Positions 1 to 10,689 of a stretch of 64,000 nt of DNA are shown here, in pieces. The notes under the pieces were generated by a model. That model was not told the origin of the DNA. It did not search any database and saw nothing but the letters and a program-made list of their open reading frames with translations. The stretch spans positions 107,851,933-107,915,932 of the forward strand of contig OZ035960.1 in NCBI GenBank assembly GCA_964034945.1, in the 5' to 3' direction. The translations under genes and the position numbers were made by a program. This DNA is from Chrysopilus asiliformis (taxonomy: Eukaryota; Arthropoda; Insecta; Diptera; Rhagionidae). Each line of letters starts with the position of its first letter. Within the stretch, counting starts at the first letter, position 1.

Positions 1-404
1 GACTATAAAAAATTGAAACAATACAAGACGAAATACGTGGAAATTGTGCGTAGTGTGAATTGGAAACTAATTTAAGTTCAGATTATAAACCAGAAGGTCG
101 CAACATCAGATCGAAATTTCTGACTCCGCATAAATCACCCTTGGGACCGTTGATCTTTGGGAAAGTAATTTATACTAAAAATATGAACGTGCCATTTTGC
201 GAGGGTCAATCATTTGCATCTCCATTACTTTACACGTTTTTCGAAAGTGTAATTTTCTTCAAATCAATTGATCTACACCCGACTTTAAGGAGAAAAATTT
301 CATAAACCAAATCAGGGTTGCCAGTTTGTGCGATTTATCGCGAATTTGGCTATATTTTTCATGATTTTGCGACAATGTTCCTGAAAAAAAACCCAAATAG
401 CATT

Positions 405-640
405 TTAACCCTATTCCTGTCAGGCTGTGACTGTGAGTCACTATTCAATTTCGAACCAATATAGATGATTTAATACATGTTTTAACGCAAAATCAATTTA
501 ATGTATTTTATTATTGGTCACTACGCTACTGTTATATAGAATAAATTTTATGTTTTTTTGTTAAATTGATTTTGCGTTAAAACATGTATTAAATCATCTA
601 TATTGGTTCGAAATTCACAGCCTGACAGGAATAGGGTTAA
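405..640. mobile_element. Foldback piggyBac-type MITE (TTAA flanked)
   Basis: Both ends are TTAA followed by CCCTATTCCTGTCAGG and its reverse complement. The arms (405-501 and 561-640) are almost perfect inverted repeats of about 80 bases around a 60-base AT-rich centre. The left arm carries about 17 extra bases after GGCTGTGA. TTAA targets plus CCCTA termini are the hallmark of the piggyBac superfamily. There is no coding capacity. The high arm identity implies a fairly recent insertion. Confidence 0.75.
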
Positions 641-832
641 GCAGCCGTGTCGTGTTTATTCACATATTTCGTCGCCATGCAAATCGCGGTGACAAGCCAT
701 TTTTGTCGCGGGCACATCGCCGTCGTGCGAATGAGATGCGCAATGACACCCAACACTTTTCAATGGTTTGCCACGCCGCAATTACGACACAGAAACGTAA
801 TTCTGACGCTGCCATTTCACAAAAAAAGACGC
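641..832. other. Unique non-coding stretch
   Basis: Slightly GC-richer, with two overlapping short open frames that have no recognisable motifs. No repeat partner was seen in the window. Confidence 0.3.
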
Positions 833-1225
833 TCCCATGAATGCTCGCTGTAGGCCTGGTTCCAACATAGGCCTATTGAAAAGTAGATCGAATGGTTAAG
901 GAGTAAGGGGAGGGGGTGAAGTGAATCCGAAGTTTGGTTTTTCCTCTATGTGTCTTTCGCGGTAAAACTACCGAACCGATTGGTCTAAAATCCGGCACTT
1001 AAATTCTTTGGAGTTCCTGCTCTAACATATACCTATTTCAAAGTAGCCCGAGTGGTGGGGAGAGTAAGATGAGGGGTAAATCGAATCCGAAGCTTGGTTT
1101 TTCCTCTATTTTACTCTTTCGCGGGAAAACTACCCAACGGGTCGGCCTGAAATTTGGCATTGGTGTGTGTTGGGGGTTCAGAAGTCCACCAAAAAGTATC
1201 CCTTGAGTTGTGGAGTCAAATAAAA
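833..1225 (-). repeat. Dispersed repeat with two ~150-bp modules (same family as 35.9 kb)
   Basis: Two adjacent diverged modules carry GGTTTTTCCTCTAT, a CGCGG-AAAACTAC segment and a pyrimidine/purine-rich spacer. Read on the minus strand they match 35930-36290, including AATAGGTCTATGTTGGAACC and CTACAGCGAGCAT. No coding sequence. The other copy ends in ACAGACAGACACC and ATATATTAGTATGAT, typical of insect RTE-like LINE 3' tails, but the modular design also fits Helentron-type repeats. Confidence 0.6.
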
Positions 1226-1578
1226 CCGAAAATAACAGACTTTTTTCAACTTTGATATAAACTTATTTTAAACACAGCTCATAGAGAAACTAATCTCAAA
1301 CCGACGTTTTTGATCGAAAAACTTTTTTTTTCCTATATTGAAAAATATATTTCAGAAGTCCAAAAGTTTTCCGCTTCCAAAAGTTTTGTAACCAAATATT
1401 TAAAAACATTTCTTTTGCTATGTTTTTACATCAGTAATGTGGTCTTAACATCCTATAGAATTTTTTTCGGTATTAACATTTGTCCACCGATAGTGTTGGA
1501 TAATTTTTCTTATGATCATTTTTAAAGATGATTTGTAAAATGAGTGGTGTTTTATAAACCATTTTCCAGGACTGCTCT

Positions 1579-3000
1579 CTATAGGCCAGGCTTGGCCAAT
1601 CCGAATGTGGCCCAACAAAAACTGATATATTTACAAATTTTATGAATCAATGAAGTTTAATGTATATCCCAACTAACAATTTTCGTCTCATAAGACTCTA
1701 CTAGAGTCTTTTGAGAGTTTTCATACAGGGCTATTTCACCCTTGTAGAATGCTACAACTGTTTTATGAGTGGCTCATGAGGCTTAAATGGCGCACTTATG
1801 AGAACTTTTTTTATTTTATAACAAGACATCAGTTCTTTTTGTAAGAGCCACGAAAGTCTCACAAGAACACTATTTGAATTCTAATGAGAGTTTATTGATA
1901 TTCTCATAAAACTTTCATAACAAGTACTTTATGCTTTGCTAAAAAGAGAAGAGTATATAAAAATATCTAACCGGTTTTATTTTTGAAGAGTTAAAGTAAT
2001 TTTTTAAAGAGTAAAAGTTATTTTTGAAGTGTTTATTTATTTTCGTATCCGAGTCATGTCTACTTTTGCGTATGATAATATTGTATTAGAATTTCATATG
2101 ACATAGATTTTAAATTCTATTTTTTCGGATATATAGACAAAAATTATATGGGAAATGCAATTTTACTGATAATATAACATATTTTACTTCGAAAAAATGC
2201 GAAACCCCTCGAAAAAATCGAAAAAGTTAGATATATTATAAATCGGAAATATAATATGGAAAAATTAAATGTTTAATATAATTGATCAAACTGTTTCAAT
2301 TGTTTTAATGCGTTTTTGTTTTTAACGAAAATAGCTTTTTGCAGTGTTTTTAGGTCCTAATTTACATATATAAGCTGTTTTTGGAATTTCAAAGTTTTAC
2401 TGTTAAAAAAGATCAAGGGAAAATATGGCGCCTGTTGACGAAGATTTATTTTAAGAATAAAATTCTTGTAATAAGAACATAAGCTCGCGTTATGTCTCAT
2501 ATGAGCATTTTAACAAGTATTTTTATACTTAAACTTTTACAAGCGCGTTTTTATGAGAATCATACGAATTAACTGCTCATAACATTTTTATTTAAGATTT
2601 AAACTCTTTAAGTGTTAAAACTTTATAAAAAATATACAATGAGAACATAAGTTTTTAAAGGCTCGCTACAAGAGTTCAAAAATCGCCTTGCTATAAGCGT
2701 AAAAGATTCAGTAGCTCTAGTAGCGTCATACTCTTATAAAAAGAACGCTATCAGAAAAAATTAGAGTGTCATTACAAGAACTATGTTATGAGAGTATCCA
2801 GTGTGTTAAGAAAGTTTAATGAGAAGATTTCAAAATTCGTAAGAGTTTTGGTCTGGAGAGTTTGTTAGTTGGGATATTCTACGTTTTTTTACTAATCAGT
2901 TATCTTTAGGGTTAGTATATTTAATTTGTGGCCCATTATAACTCGTCTTCTTCCAATGTGGCCCAGGAAAGCTAAAAGGTTGGACAACTCTGCTCTAGGC
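1579..3000. mobile_element. hAT-type MITE (interrupted) with 8-bp target duplication
   Basis: Termini CAGGCTTGGCCAATCC (from 1587) and GGTTGGACAACTCTG (to 2992) are imperfect inverted repeats. Flanking 8-mers CTATAGGC and CTCTAGGC differ by one base, as expected for an old hAT target duplication. The outer parts match the intact 239-bp copy at 43227-43465 (GTGGCCCAACAAAA, ATATCTTTAGGGTTAGTATA, CCAATGTGGC). It is split by a TA-flanked insertion at 1667-2874. Confidence 0.75.
1667..2874. mobile_element. 1.2-kb TA-flanked TIR element nested in the hAT MITE
   Basis: Starts TCCCAACTAACAA and ends with its reverse complement TTGTTAGTTGGGA, flanked by TA on each side. The interior is AT-rich and full of short CTCATAAGA / TCTTATAA / ACAAGA words in both orientations, like subterminal repeats. 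No transposase was seen. The empty site is visible in the copy at 43.3 kb. The superfamily is uncertain: TA duplications fit Tc1/mariner, but the TIR is not one I recognise. Confidence 0.7.
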
Positions 3001-3181
3001 TATCTGATTTATACCCAACTGTATTTAATTTTTCTGGGTTTTGCCGTATTTACACTTCTGGCTCGGCGAAGCCGGATCCAAATTCTAGTATCGGGTCTTT
3101 CAATAAGGACATAACAATTTTGTACAGAATAATTGAGATATCGGGCTGAAATTTATTCCAGGTGTAGTGGACATGTTACAT

Positions 3182-3505
3182 TTAAGTATGAAATTCGATG
3201 TCGTTCATATGGCCACCGCGAGCACGTTTGCAGATTGATTCTTTGGAGCCAATTTTACACCACTCTTCCACACATATCGGCCGGGACGTTGGCAATTTCG
3301 CGTTCGATATTATTCCTGAGCTCCTCTAACGTTGTTGGCTTATTGGCATAAACCAACGACTTAACATAACCCCATAAAAAGAAATCCAACGGCGTTAAAT
3401 CGCATGAGCGAGGTGGCCATTCGACCGGACCATTTCTCGAGATTACACGATTACCGAACTTCTCCTTCAATAGATCAATTGTTTGACCAGCTGTGTGGCA
3501 TGTAA
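3182..3505 (-). pseudogene. Tc1/mariner-superfamily transposase C-terminal fragment, frameshifted
   Basis: Read on the minus strand, the fragment gives TCHTAGQTIDLLKEKFGNR, then WPPRSCDLTPLDFFLWGYVK and YANKPTTLEELRNNI. These are typical of insect IS630/Tc1/mariner transposases, and the aspartate in the TPLDFFLWG block marks the last catalytic residue. A stop at about 3252 and two frame changes separate this from the family's usual ending (RGGHMNDIEFHT then TAA at 3182). The N-terminal half, including the first catalytic Asp region, is absent, since homology stops just before the HT motif at 3505. A dead relic. Confidence 0.8.
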
Positions 3506-3509
3506 ACCT

Positions 3510-5980
3510 AAAAAAACCTCGAGAGTCAAAGGGTTAGGGTTTTGTTTACGAAATCTCGTGAATTTGGGATTTATATGAGGAGTTATTCTCTAATTGAGCA
3601 TTTACAATATAAAATTTCTTTTTATCTCCTCCAGCTCCTGAAAACAAGGTGAGTCAGAATTGTCGAAATTTAACTCCTCTACCGACAAAAAGTGTAACGC
3701 AATTTTTCTCGAAAACGGTCTGTCAAATTCTTTATTTGACAAAACAATTTCAACCAGCATCAGTTCTAATCCTTTATTTGCGCGATTTTTTTTGTGCTGA
3801 ATTTTGCGCGTCGGCAAACTTTTGAATGAAATGCATTTTGGACGACTCCGCCTCAAATAGCATATGCTTCCGTTTTACGATCGAATCGCCAGCAATTAGA
3901 TTGTACGATCGCCACCAGGCAATTCATAGTGCTCGGAATGCACAAAACCACTCGTCTTAATTTCAAACAATCGCTTTTATGAGTTTTCTTTACGGTTGGA
4001 TTTTTTTATTTTGTTATTGTTGGGCATCTTTATGCTCACAACGCTTTAAATTTATGTATAAGGAAAAAAAACGAAGAAGTAAACAAAACGCGTTCAGTGA
4101 TCTTGGCAGACGCGTGATCCTTATTAAAACGATCGCATCTGAAGTGTGCGCGATCGACCGACTGGCGTATCAAAAGCGTTGGTATCACAAGCTGCACAGG
4201 CAAATTAAATGTCACCGTGATGATGGTCACTGGTACATCTCGAGACGTTGCCACAAAAAGCAGGTGGATTGCATAAATACACGGCATGATGCAGCGGCCG
4301 CGAATGAATGTTAAATGGATGAATTGCAGTGAATGGCAGCTGATCGCTTAGCGAAAATTAAAGTGATCGTCGTTAATCAAGGCATTTAAATGATTTCCAA
4401 GTGGAAATTATAGGCTGTGCCATTTGTCACCTGGTCGGCAATATCGGCAGAGTCTTGTGATTCTGGACCAGTTTCAGTTCAAGGCTGATAAAGATCTTTT
4501 CTTCTACCTATCATCACGATCACCGATCGGTTTCACCTTCTTCCCGATTAACAGCAAACCGCAAATTGACAGGTGATTCTTTTTCTCAACATTCAAATGA
4601 ATGAGGAAATATTAATTTTTCTTCTAAAAAATGTTATAAGATTGCATCTATGGGCGACATATGTAAGATGCGATCACAAAAGAAACTCCGATCGATCCTC
4701 ATTTTGCTAAGCAGCAACCGATCCTCAGCCATCATCGCTGGTTAGTCAAAAAAAACGCCACGATCTGGACATATGGGCGATTTTGATCTGGAAACGGCAA
4801 TAAAATAAAACTCGGTTAAATGGAAATTAAATGTAAATGCAGGACAAAAGAGTCCAATAATTTGTCTGGATCAACAACAATCGATTGTGAAGTATAGTCA
4901 TCCCCAATCATGGTTCCTTTCTTGAGTATTTCTTGCCCGTCTGACCACGATCAATGGAAGACAATGGAAAGGAAGTGCATGCAAAGTCCATTTGCCGAGG
5001 AGAACCTCTTCAACTACCACTAGAACTATGGAAGCCCGCCGCTGACCATAAGGCCTTTTGCCCCCAAAAGACATTTGCCGACGGTCGGTCTTGTGCCTTG
5101 CGGCTATTCACAACTCCAAGGTGCTTCTTTTAATCGAAACGGCAAAAACGCATCGGGATCGCTCACAGCAAAGGATCTTAATTTTACAGTTCGTTGAGGC
5201 CCCTTAATCAAAGAAGGGTGAACAAAAAGATTCCGCCACATGCAAGATGCAGTTAGATTCAGCAGGGATATCGTAAATTCCCGCGCGCATCGCAAGACCC
5301 CTAAAGCAGATCGGGGGCATCATCCTTCGGCATCCGTTCAGCTTCCAAACAGCATCAGTAACCAAGAACAGAAGGCGACCGGTCGTGCAATTTTGACGGC
5401 GTCTGGCATGGGTTTTTATTTCCAATTGCATGACATAATGAAAACATGTCTAAGCATACATAAATAAATAAATAAAAAACCTGGGCAGGTGATGGCACGC
5501 GACACTCATTTATGCTATGGGGAATTGGATCGGGATTGCTGCCGCTCGACTGACTGATGTGATGCGATGTAAGATTCGAATTTTGGTTGCCCCTTAAGAA
5601 AATACTTTGCTTATTTGTGGTTGTCTTAAAAGTTCTCTTTCGGCTGAGTTCTTCGTTTTCAGCCTCCTGTTTGCTTTTTACAAACAGATCTTGCCGTTTG
5701 CGTTTTTTTTTCTTGAGAATAGTTGGAGGTTTTCTTTATGTTGATATTCGGTCACATGTCGCTTTTGTTAAATTATTAAATTGCATATGGACATTCGGCA
5801 CGGTCTATAATACTGCAATAAAGAAAAACATGTCGAATAAAATTGTTTTTTTTTACCTCTGTGCATTTGTTTTGTGAGGTTTTTGTAATTTCTTGTGCGG
5901 TTTTTCGTGTATTTTGAAGAATTTATGAAGAGCGCGATGAAACGAATTGATTGCAAGTGCCGATAGTGTGGAAATTTTCG
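3510..5980. other. Non-coding, GATC-rich in parts
   Basis: Short opposing open frames with no motifs. From 3880 to 4760 the words GATCG/CGATC/TGATC recur far more than the AT-rich background predicts. A locally GC-richer stretch (5000-5420) could be a conserved non-coding element but shows no exon structure. Confidence 0.3.
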
Positions 5981-5993
5981 TTCAATTAAATGA

Positions 5994-6150
5994 GATGTTT
6001 TTGAGAAAATCCCAAAAATCTTTTCCGTTTGTATGGAAGAGAGGAGCAGGAGTGATCCGATTGGATTTTGATGTATGGAACGGTTATGTAAAATCCTATT
6101 CTAAACAAATTTCGTCTTTAAAAAGTTTCAGATACGAAAATCCTTTTGCC
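5994..6150 (-). mobile_element. Helentron-like family 1, internal fragment
   Basis: Carries the family's module on the minus strand: GGAGTGATCCGATTGGATTTTGATGTATGGAACGG in three short blocks, then TTATGTAAAATCC and a decayed TTTGAGAAAATC. One module only, both ends missing. Confidence 0.65.
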
Positions 6151-6204
6151 TCGTAACACCTTCGCGAAATTTTGCATGTATCTAGTTTAGTATCACCGTC
6201 AAAC

Positions 6205-6262
6205 TACTGGAGATCCGCCACCCCTATAAAAGTGAGACGTATTTAATGGACACGTCTTAGCG
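6205..6262. repeat. Fragment of a CACGTC/TGGACACG repeat end
   Basis: Contains GGAGATCCGCCACCCC, then AAAAGTGAGACG and TTTAATGGACACG. It resembles the right half of the repeat at 51018-51188 (GGAGATCCCCCTCC, AAAAGTGGAACGG, TTTTATGA). Confidence 0.45.
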
Positions 6263-7119
6263 AAAATGACATCCCAGACAATTGAATACAAAAAAATTAA
6301 CACTGTATCCCCCCGCCCCAGTATTTTATCAAAAGAAACAAAAAAAACCCACTCTTCCCATGATCTTTTAACATTTTCAAATTAATAGTTTTCCCATATT
6401 TGTAATTTCCCTTGTATTCGTAACTCAGCTAATTAACTTGACACCATACCGACGTATATTCACCATAGCTCCATGTTTTATGGATGGACGGAAATCCTTA
6501 GCGCACCGTGTTTCGTTTCAAGTGAGGAAAATCATGTGCAAATCATATGAAAATAGTCTCAGGCTAAGAGCTATGGGGCAATGGGGAGCACTGAAGAGCA
6601 TAACATCATAGAATAAGCCTTGTTAAAACATAAATAGCTCCGTTGAGTGTAGACCCGCATAACCTTTTCGGTTGAATCTCATATGCAACAGCATGAAATG
6701 AAATTATGAACATGTTTGGCTTGCCTGCCTTCGATGCGATGCAACGAAATAAAATTATAGTTGAATTACCTTGAAGGTAATATGGGGCTAGCTGGGGAGG
6801 ATCGTTCATTTTCGAGGGATACACAACCGCACCGCACCGATTAACGATGGCCATAACTAAGAAAATGTGTGAACATTTCGCTTTTTTTTTGTTTTTGTAA
6901 AAACTTTGTTGCCACTTTTAAGGAGTGTAGGCTTCGCATCAAGACATTATCGCGTTGACAACAACAAGTTGCCCGTACGCCTCTGGTACTGGATGAGGGG
7001 TTAGTTTTCCCTTTGGAGTGTCAGCGGGGATGGTAATGCATGTTTGCAACATTAATTTTCGCATAATAGAATGTCGTTTTACCATATTGGATTCAATCGC
7101 ACGCTACTGTCGTAGAATT

Positions 7120-7206
7120 TTTCCATCCGAAACGATGTGACAATCATCTATGGAAGGTGGAGTACCGCAGGGTACTCGTCTGTCACCTGTGCTGCTTTTT
7201 TTTTAA
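7120..7206 (+). pseudogene. LINE reverse-transcriptase fragment
   Basis: The frame from 7150 reads MEGGVPQGTRLSPVL, matching the non-LTR reverse-transcriptase motif GxPQGSxLSPxLF that precedes the catalytic YxDD block. It stops after LLFF in a poly-T run; the following bases (AATCAAATGC) do not continue the domain, and stops lie just upstream. A very short, dead fragment of a LINE. Clade cannot be told from this piece. Confidence 0.5.
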
Positions 7207-7381
7207 ATCAAATGCATCGCCGCATCTGATGGAAAATCTATTTTACTAGTAAACACAGTAGTAGTAACTGCCATAGCTTGTCGTAATCAGGTTGAAAGTA
7301 GCGGAGATACTTGTATTACGGCCACCAGATATGGAAGCCACAAACTTGAAGTGGTCTAATGGCTCCTTACCTCTTCAGTAG

Positions 7382-7409
7382 GTTTTTAAGATGCCAGCGT
7401 CTTAAAAAC
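7382..7409. repeat. Short perfect hairpin
   Basis: GTTTTTAAGA and TCTTAAAAAC form a 10-bp stem around an 8-base loop. There is no U-tract logic or gene context, so the function is unknown. Confidence 0.4.
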
Positions 7410-8380
7410 GGTCTCTGATAGAGAGGGAGAAAACAAAATCAAACGCCATCGATAACCGTGGGAAAATCTGTTAGAGAAAAAACCAAGAAAAGTTTAAAAG
7501 AAAACTAAATATAAATCTTGGATTTTCTCCATAAAGTTCATGGCGCTATGATGATTTTTCCAATGCTGGCATTTATGTTTGTATTTCAATTGATATAAAT
7601 TTTATTATCCATTTAAGATTTAAGTTTTATTGTTTTTTTTTACGGCGACATCTTTGCTATGGTGCTTTTGATGAATGGCGGTCTAGACGCGATTCATGTA
7701 ACCCAATTGCATTCTTAATCATTGAAGAGGATTTCTTTTTCCTTTTTCGTATTTAATGAAAATATTGTCGAGATTTAAATTATTATGTCTATAATAGTGA
7801 TGATGTTGTCATGAATATCGTCATTTTTAATATAATTAAATTTAGTAGAGTGATTTCTTTAAGTGTGCCCCATTTGATGGTTGCAATGACTAAATAATGT
7901 AATTCATACCAATTCTAAAGAAGTTTGAAGAAATAATTGAAGTTTATTACGATTGAATGTAAACAGGAAATGTGTCAATAATATAACTGTTATGTTTCCT
8001 AAGTGTTTGGATAAAAGGGTGAGTTGTTGAACTGATACACTAAACGAAATTTTGTTCATAAAAATTAAGAACGACTTTCATAGAAGTGAATTCATAGTAT
8101 TTATGATCAATTTCATTAATACTATGAAAGATTTCATAAACCAATTTAATCTTTTATGAAACCGTTCATAAATACTGTAAGGGAAAATCAATTGAAGTTT
8201 TTTTTAAATATTTTTTCGTCGTTAAAAATAATAAAAACATTTGAAAATTTACAAAACCATAGCATAAACAATTCTTATCAATAATGAAGGCATATTTTGT
8301 TAACAGTGAGAAAAAGTTTTTCTGATATCTTAAAAATTTTCATAATCAGTCAACTGATGACGGTAAATTTGTACTGTTTT
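7410..8380. other. AT-rich non-coding stretch
   Basis: No gene seen. Contains an 11-bp inverted pair TTCATAGTATT / AATACTATGAA around 8090-8126 and nearby TTCATAAA words, probably the decayed end of a TIR element. Confidence 0.3.
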
Positions 8381-8382
8381 CA

Positions 8383-9313
8383 GAGAGATTGACAAACAAA
8401 CTGACAGACAAACTGAGAGACTGGCAGATAAACTGACAGACTGACAGACAGACTGGCAGACAAACTGACAGGCAAACTGACAGACAAACTGACAGACTAA
8501 CAGGAAAACTGACAGACTGACAGGCAAACTGACAGACTGACAGGCAAACTGACAGACTGACAGACAAACTGAGAGACTGATAGGTTGACAGACTGATAGG
8601 TTGACAGACTGATAGGTTGACAGACTGATAGGTTGACAGACTGATAGGTTGACAGACTGATAGGTTGACAGACTGATAGGTTGACAGACTGATAGGTTGA
8701 TAGACTGACAGACAAACTGACTGACTGACAGACGAACTGACTGACTGACAGACAGACTGGTAGACAAATTGACAGACTGACAGGCAAACTGACAGACAAA
8801 CTGACAGACTAACAGAAATACTGACAGACTGAAAGGCAAACTGACAGACTGACAGACAAACTGAGAGACTGGCAGACAAACTGACAGACTGATAGGTTGA
8901 CAGACTGATAGGTTGACAGACTGACAGGTTGACAGACTGAAAGGTTGATAGACTGACAGACAAACTGACTGACTGACAGACAAACTGACTGACTGACAGA
9001 CAGACTGGCAGACAAACTGACAGACTGACAAGCAAACTGACAGACAAACTGACAGACTAACAGAAAAACTGACAGACTGACAGGCAAACTGACAGACTAA
9101 CAGACAAACTGATAAACTGACAGACTGACAGACAAACTGATAAACTGACAGACTGACAGATTGACAGATCGACCGACAGACAGATGCACGGACATCCTTA
9201 TAATTTTGCCTGAAACGTATTTCGTACTCATCAGAAAGTTTCTATTTGCGCATGTTCTCGAGTCGGTCTCCGTCATGAATACAATACTTTCCCTCTATAG
9301 CAGAGGAAAGTAA
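8383..9313 (-). mobile_element. Helentron-like family 2 copy dominated by a GACA/GTCN array
   Basis: On the minus strand it starts near 9313 with TACTTTCCTCTGCTATAG, then the family's ATTGTATTCATGA block. It continues into about 800 bases of (GTCT/GTCA)n-type repeat (8383-9185). Within the array, a 16-bp unit GACTGATAGGTTGACA repeats about 8 times at 8573-8700 and about 4 times at 8887-8950. The long Ser/Val/Cys/Gln frames here are translated repeat, not protein genes. The start matches 40457, 46668 and (reversed) 26985. Confidence 0.7.
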
Positions 9314-9319
9314 AAAGAT

Positions 9320-10240
9320 CTTGTATCCCAGGTTTTTTTCATGTAAGTCAAACATGGTAACGTTTTTATTACCATTTTGTGTACTTATAATTTTTTTCTT
9401 GGTGAAAAAAATAAAAATTGAAAAAAAAATCACCAGATTATAACAAATTGCATCACGATCAATAACAGCCTTTAATAAAATTAAATCAAATCTTTTAGGA
9501 GTGCAATTTCAATCAAAGACGAAACATCTTCTGGTCTGTGAATGCACAACAATAAGAAAAAATGTGCATTTTTACAATTTGCATTGCGGAAAACATCAAT
9601 TGCAGCTTAATTTGCGTTCATCTGAGATCTCAGGGAAAACATGAGAAAAATAATGTATCTAAAATACACCATCTTTATGTAGTCATACTATGGCAGATAA
9701 ACGATATGCTGATTTATATCTGAATCTCTGCATAGATGCGATTGTGGATTCAATGGAGTGAGACTCGGGCCTAGTATTTTCTACAAACTACTATGAAGGC
9801 TGGGGGTCCAATAGAGAGAATTGGCATCAAAAAGACCTCAAAGTCCCCCCATTGAAGTTTCTTGAAACTAAGACTAACTCTATGATTGGTTTAAATTGGC
9901 TTGCCGGCGGCCGAGGGGGAGTCAACCAACTCTTAGCAATTATTTGTTTTTCCACTTGAGATCTTCACTCTTTGATTGAATTCATTGGAAAATGAAAGTA
10001 AATTCAAGATAACTTGGCGAAATTCCACATTTTCCCAGATGCAGATTGAATGTTTTTTTTTGCGTCTTAGCGGTTTTTATTGAATTAAAAATAGCCAATT
10101 TTATTTATTTCTGGAAATAAAACAAGAATTATTGCTTTATGGTCTACGTGGGAAAATTTCTTACTTCTTTTTTGGAAGATTCTCATACGTAAAGAGTCAA
10201 ATTAGTAGATTTTAAATGGTTTATTTTATGACGGTTGGTG
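9320..10240. other. Non-coding stretch
   Basis: AT-rich, with no repeat partners or exons detected. An isolated GC-rich patch (9760-9940) has no recognisable content. Confidence 0.3.
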
Positions 10241-10244
10241 TTTA

Positions 10245-10679
10245 TAACATAAGAAAAGTTATAATTGCCAGCGCCAATCATAGAATACTCTATATGAGGG
10301 CAGACCAACTTTTTATGGGGAAAAATCCATTTGTAGAAATGTGGACGGACGGGGTAAGAATGGTCCAATTGGATTTTTATGTATGGGACTTGAATGATCC
10401 GATTTTGTCCGCTCAAGAACTTAACCTTGCCATAATTTCAAGTCTCTAGCTCCATCTTTTCGAAAGTTATGGTGTACACGGACAGACCGACGGACAGACA
10501 GATGGACAGCCAGTCAGACGGAGAGAGAGACGAATAAACAGACGGAAATCAAAATATTTTGTCATTCCAAACACCCTGGTGTAGTTCATTTTTGTGTCCG
10601 ATGATTGATTCGATGCGTTACAAACGGTGTACTAAATAAATCTATTATACTTCTATATGAGATATCATATAGAGTATAA
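10245..10679 (-). mobile_element. Helentron-like family 1, near-complete copy
   Basis: Minus-strand order: ATACTCTATATGA (10665-10677), GTTTGTAACGCATCGAA, the AAAATATTTTGATTTCCGTCTG block, a GTCY tetranucleotide tract, the GAGACTTGAAATT-like segment, one 145-bp type module, TCATATAGAGTAT (10285-10297), CCAATCAT/TTGGC remnants, and CTTTTCTTATG. The two 13-mers are perfect subterminal inverted repeats. No coding capacity. Confidence 0.7.
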
Positions 10680-10689
10680 AAAAACTCCG

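Noticed and set aside
8573..8700. Evenly spaced repeats resembling a CRISPR array
   Set aside because: The 16-bp units are contiguous without unique spacers and the DNA is eukaryotic.
8330..9087. Several 90-233 codon minus-strand ORFs rich in Ser/Val/Cys/Gln
   Set aside because: All frames are open because of the GACA-type tandem repeat, so this is translated microsatellite.
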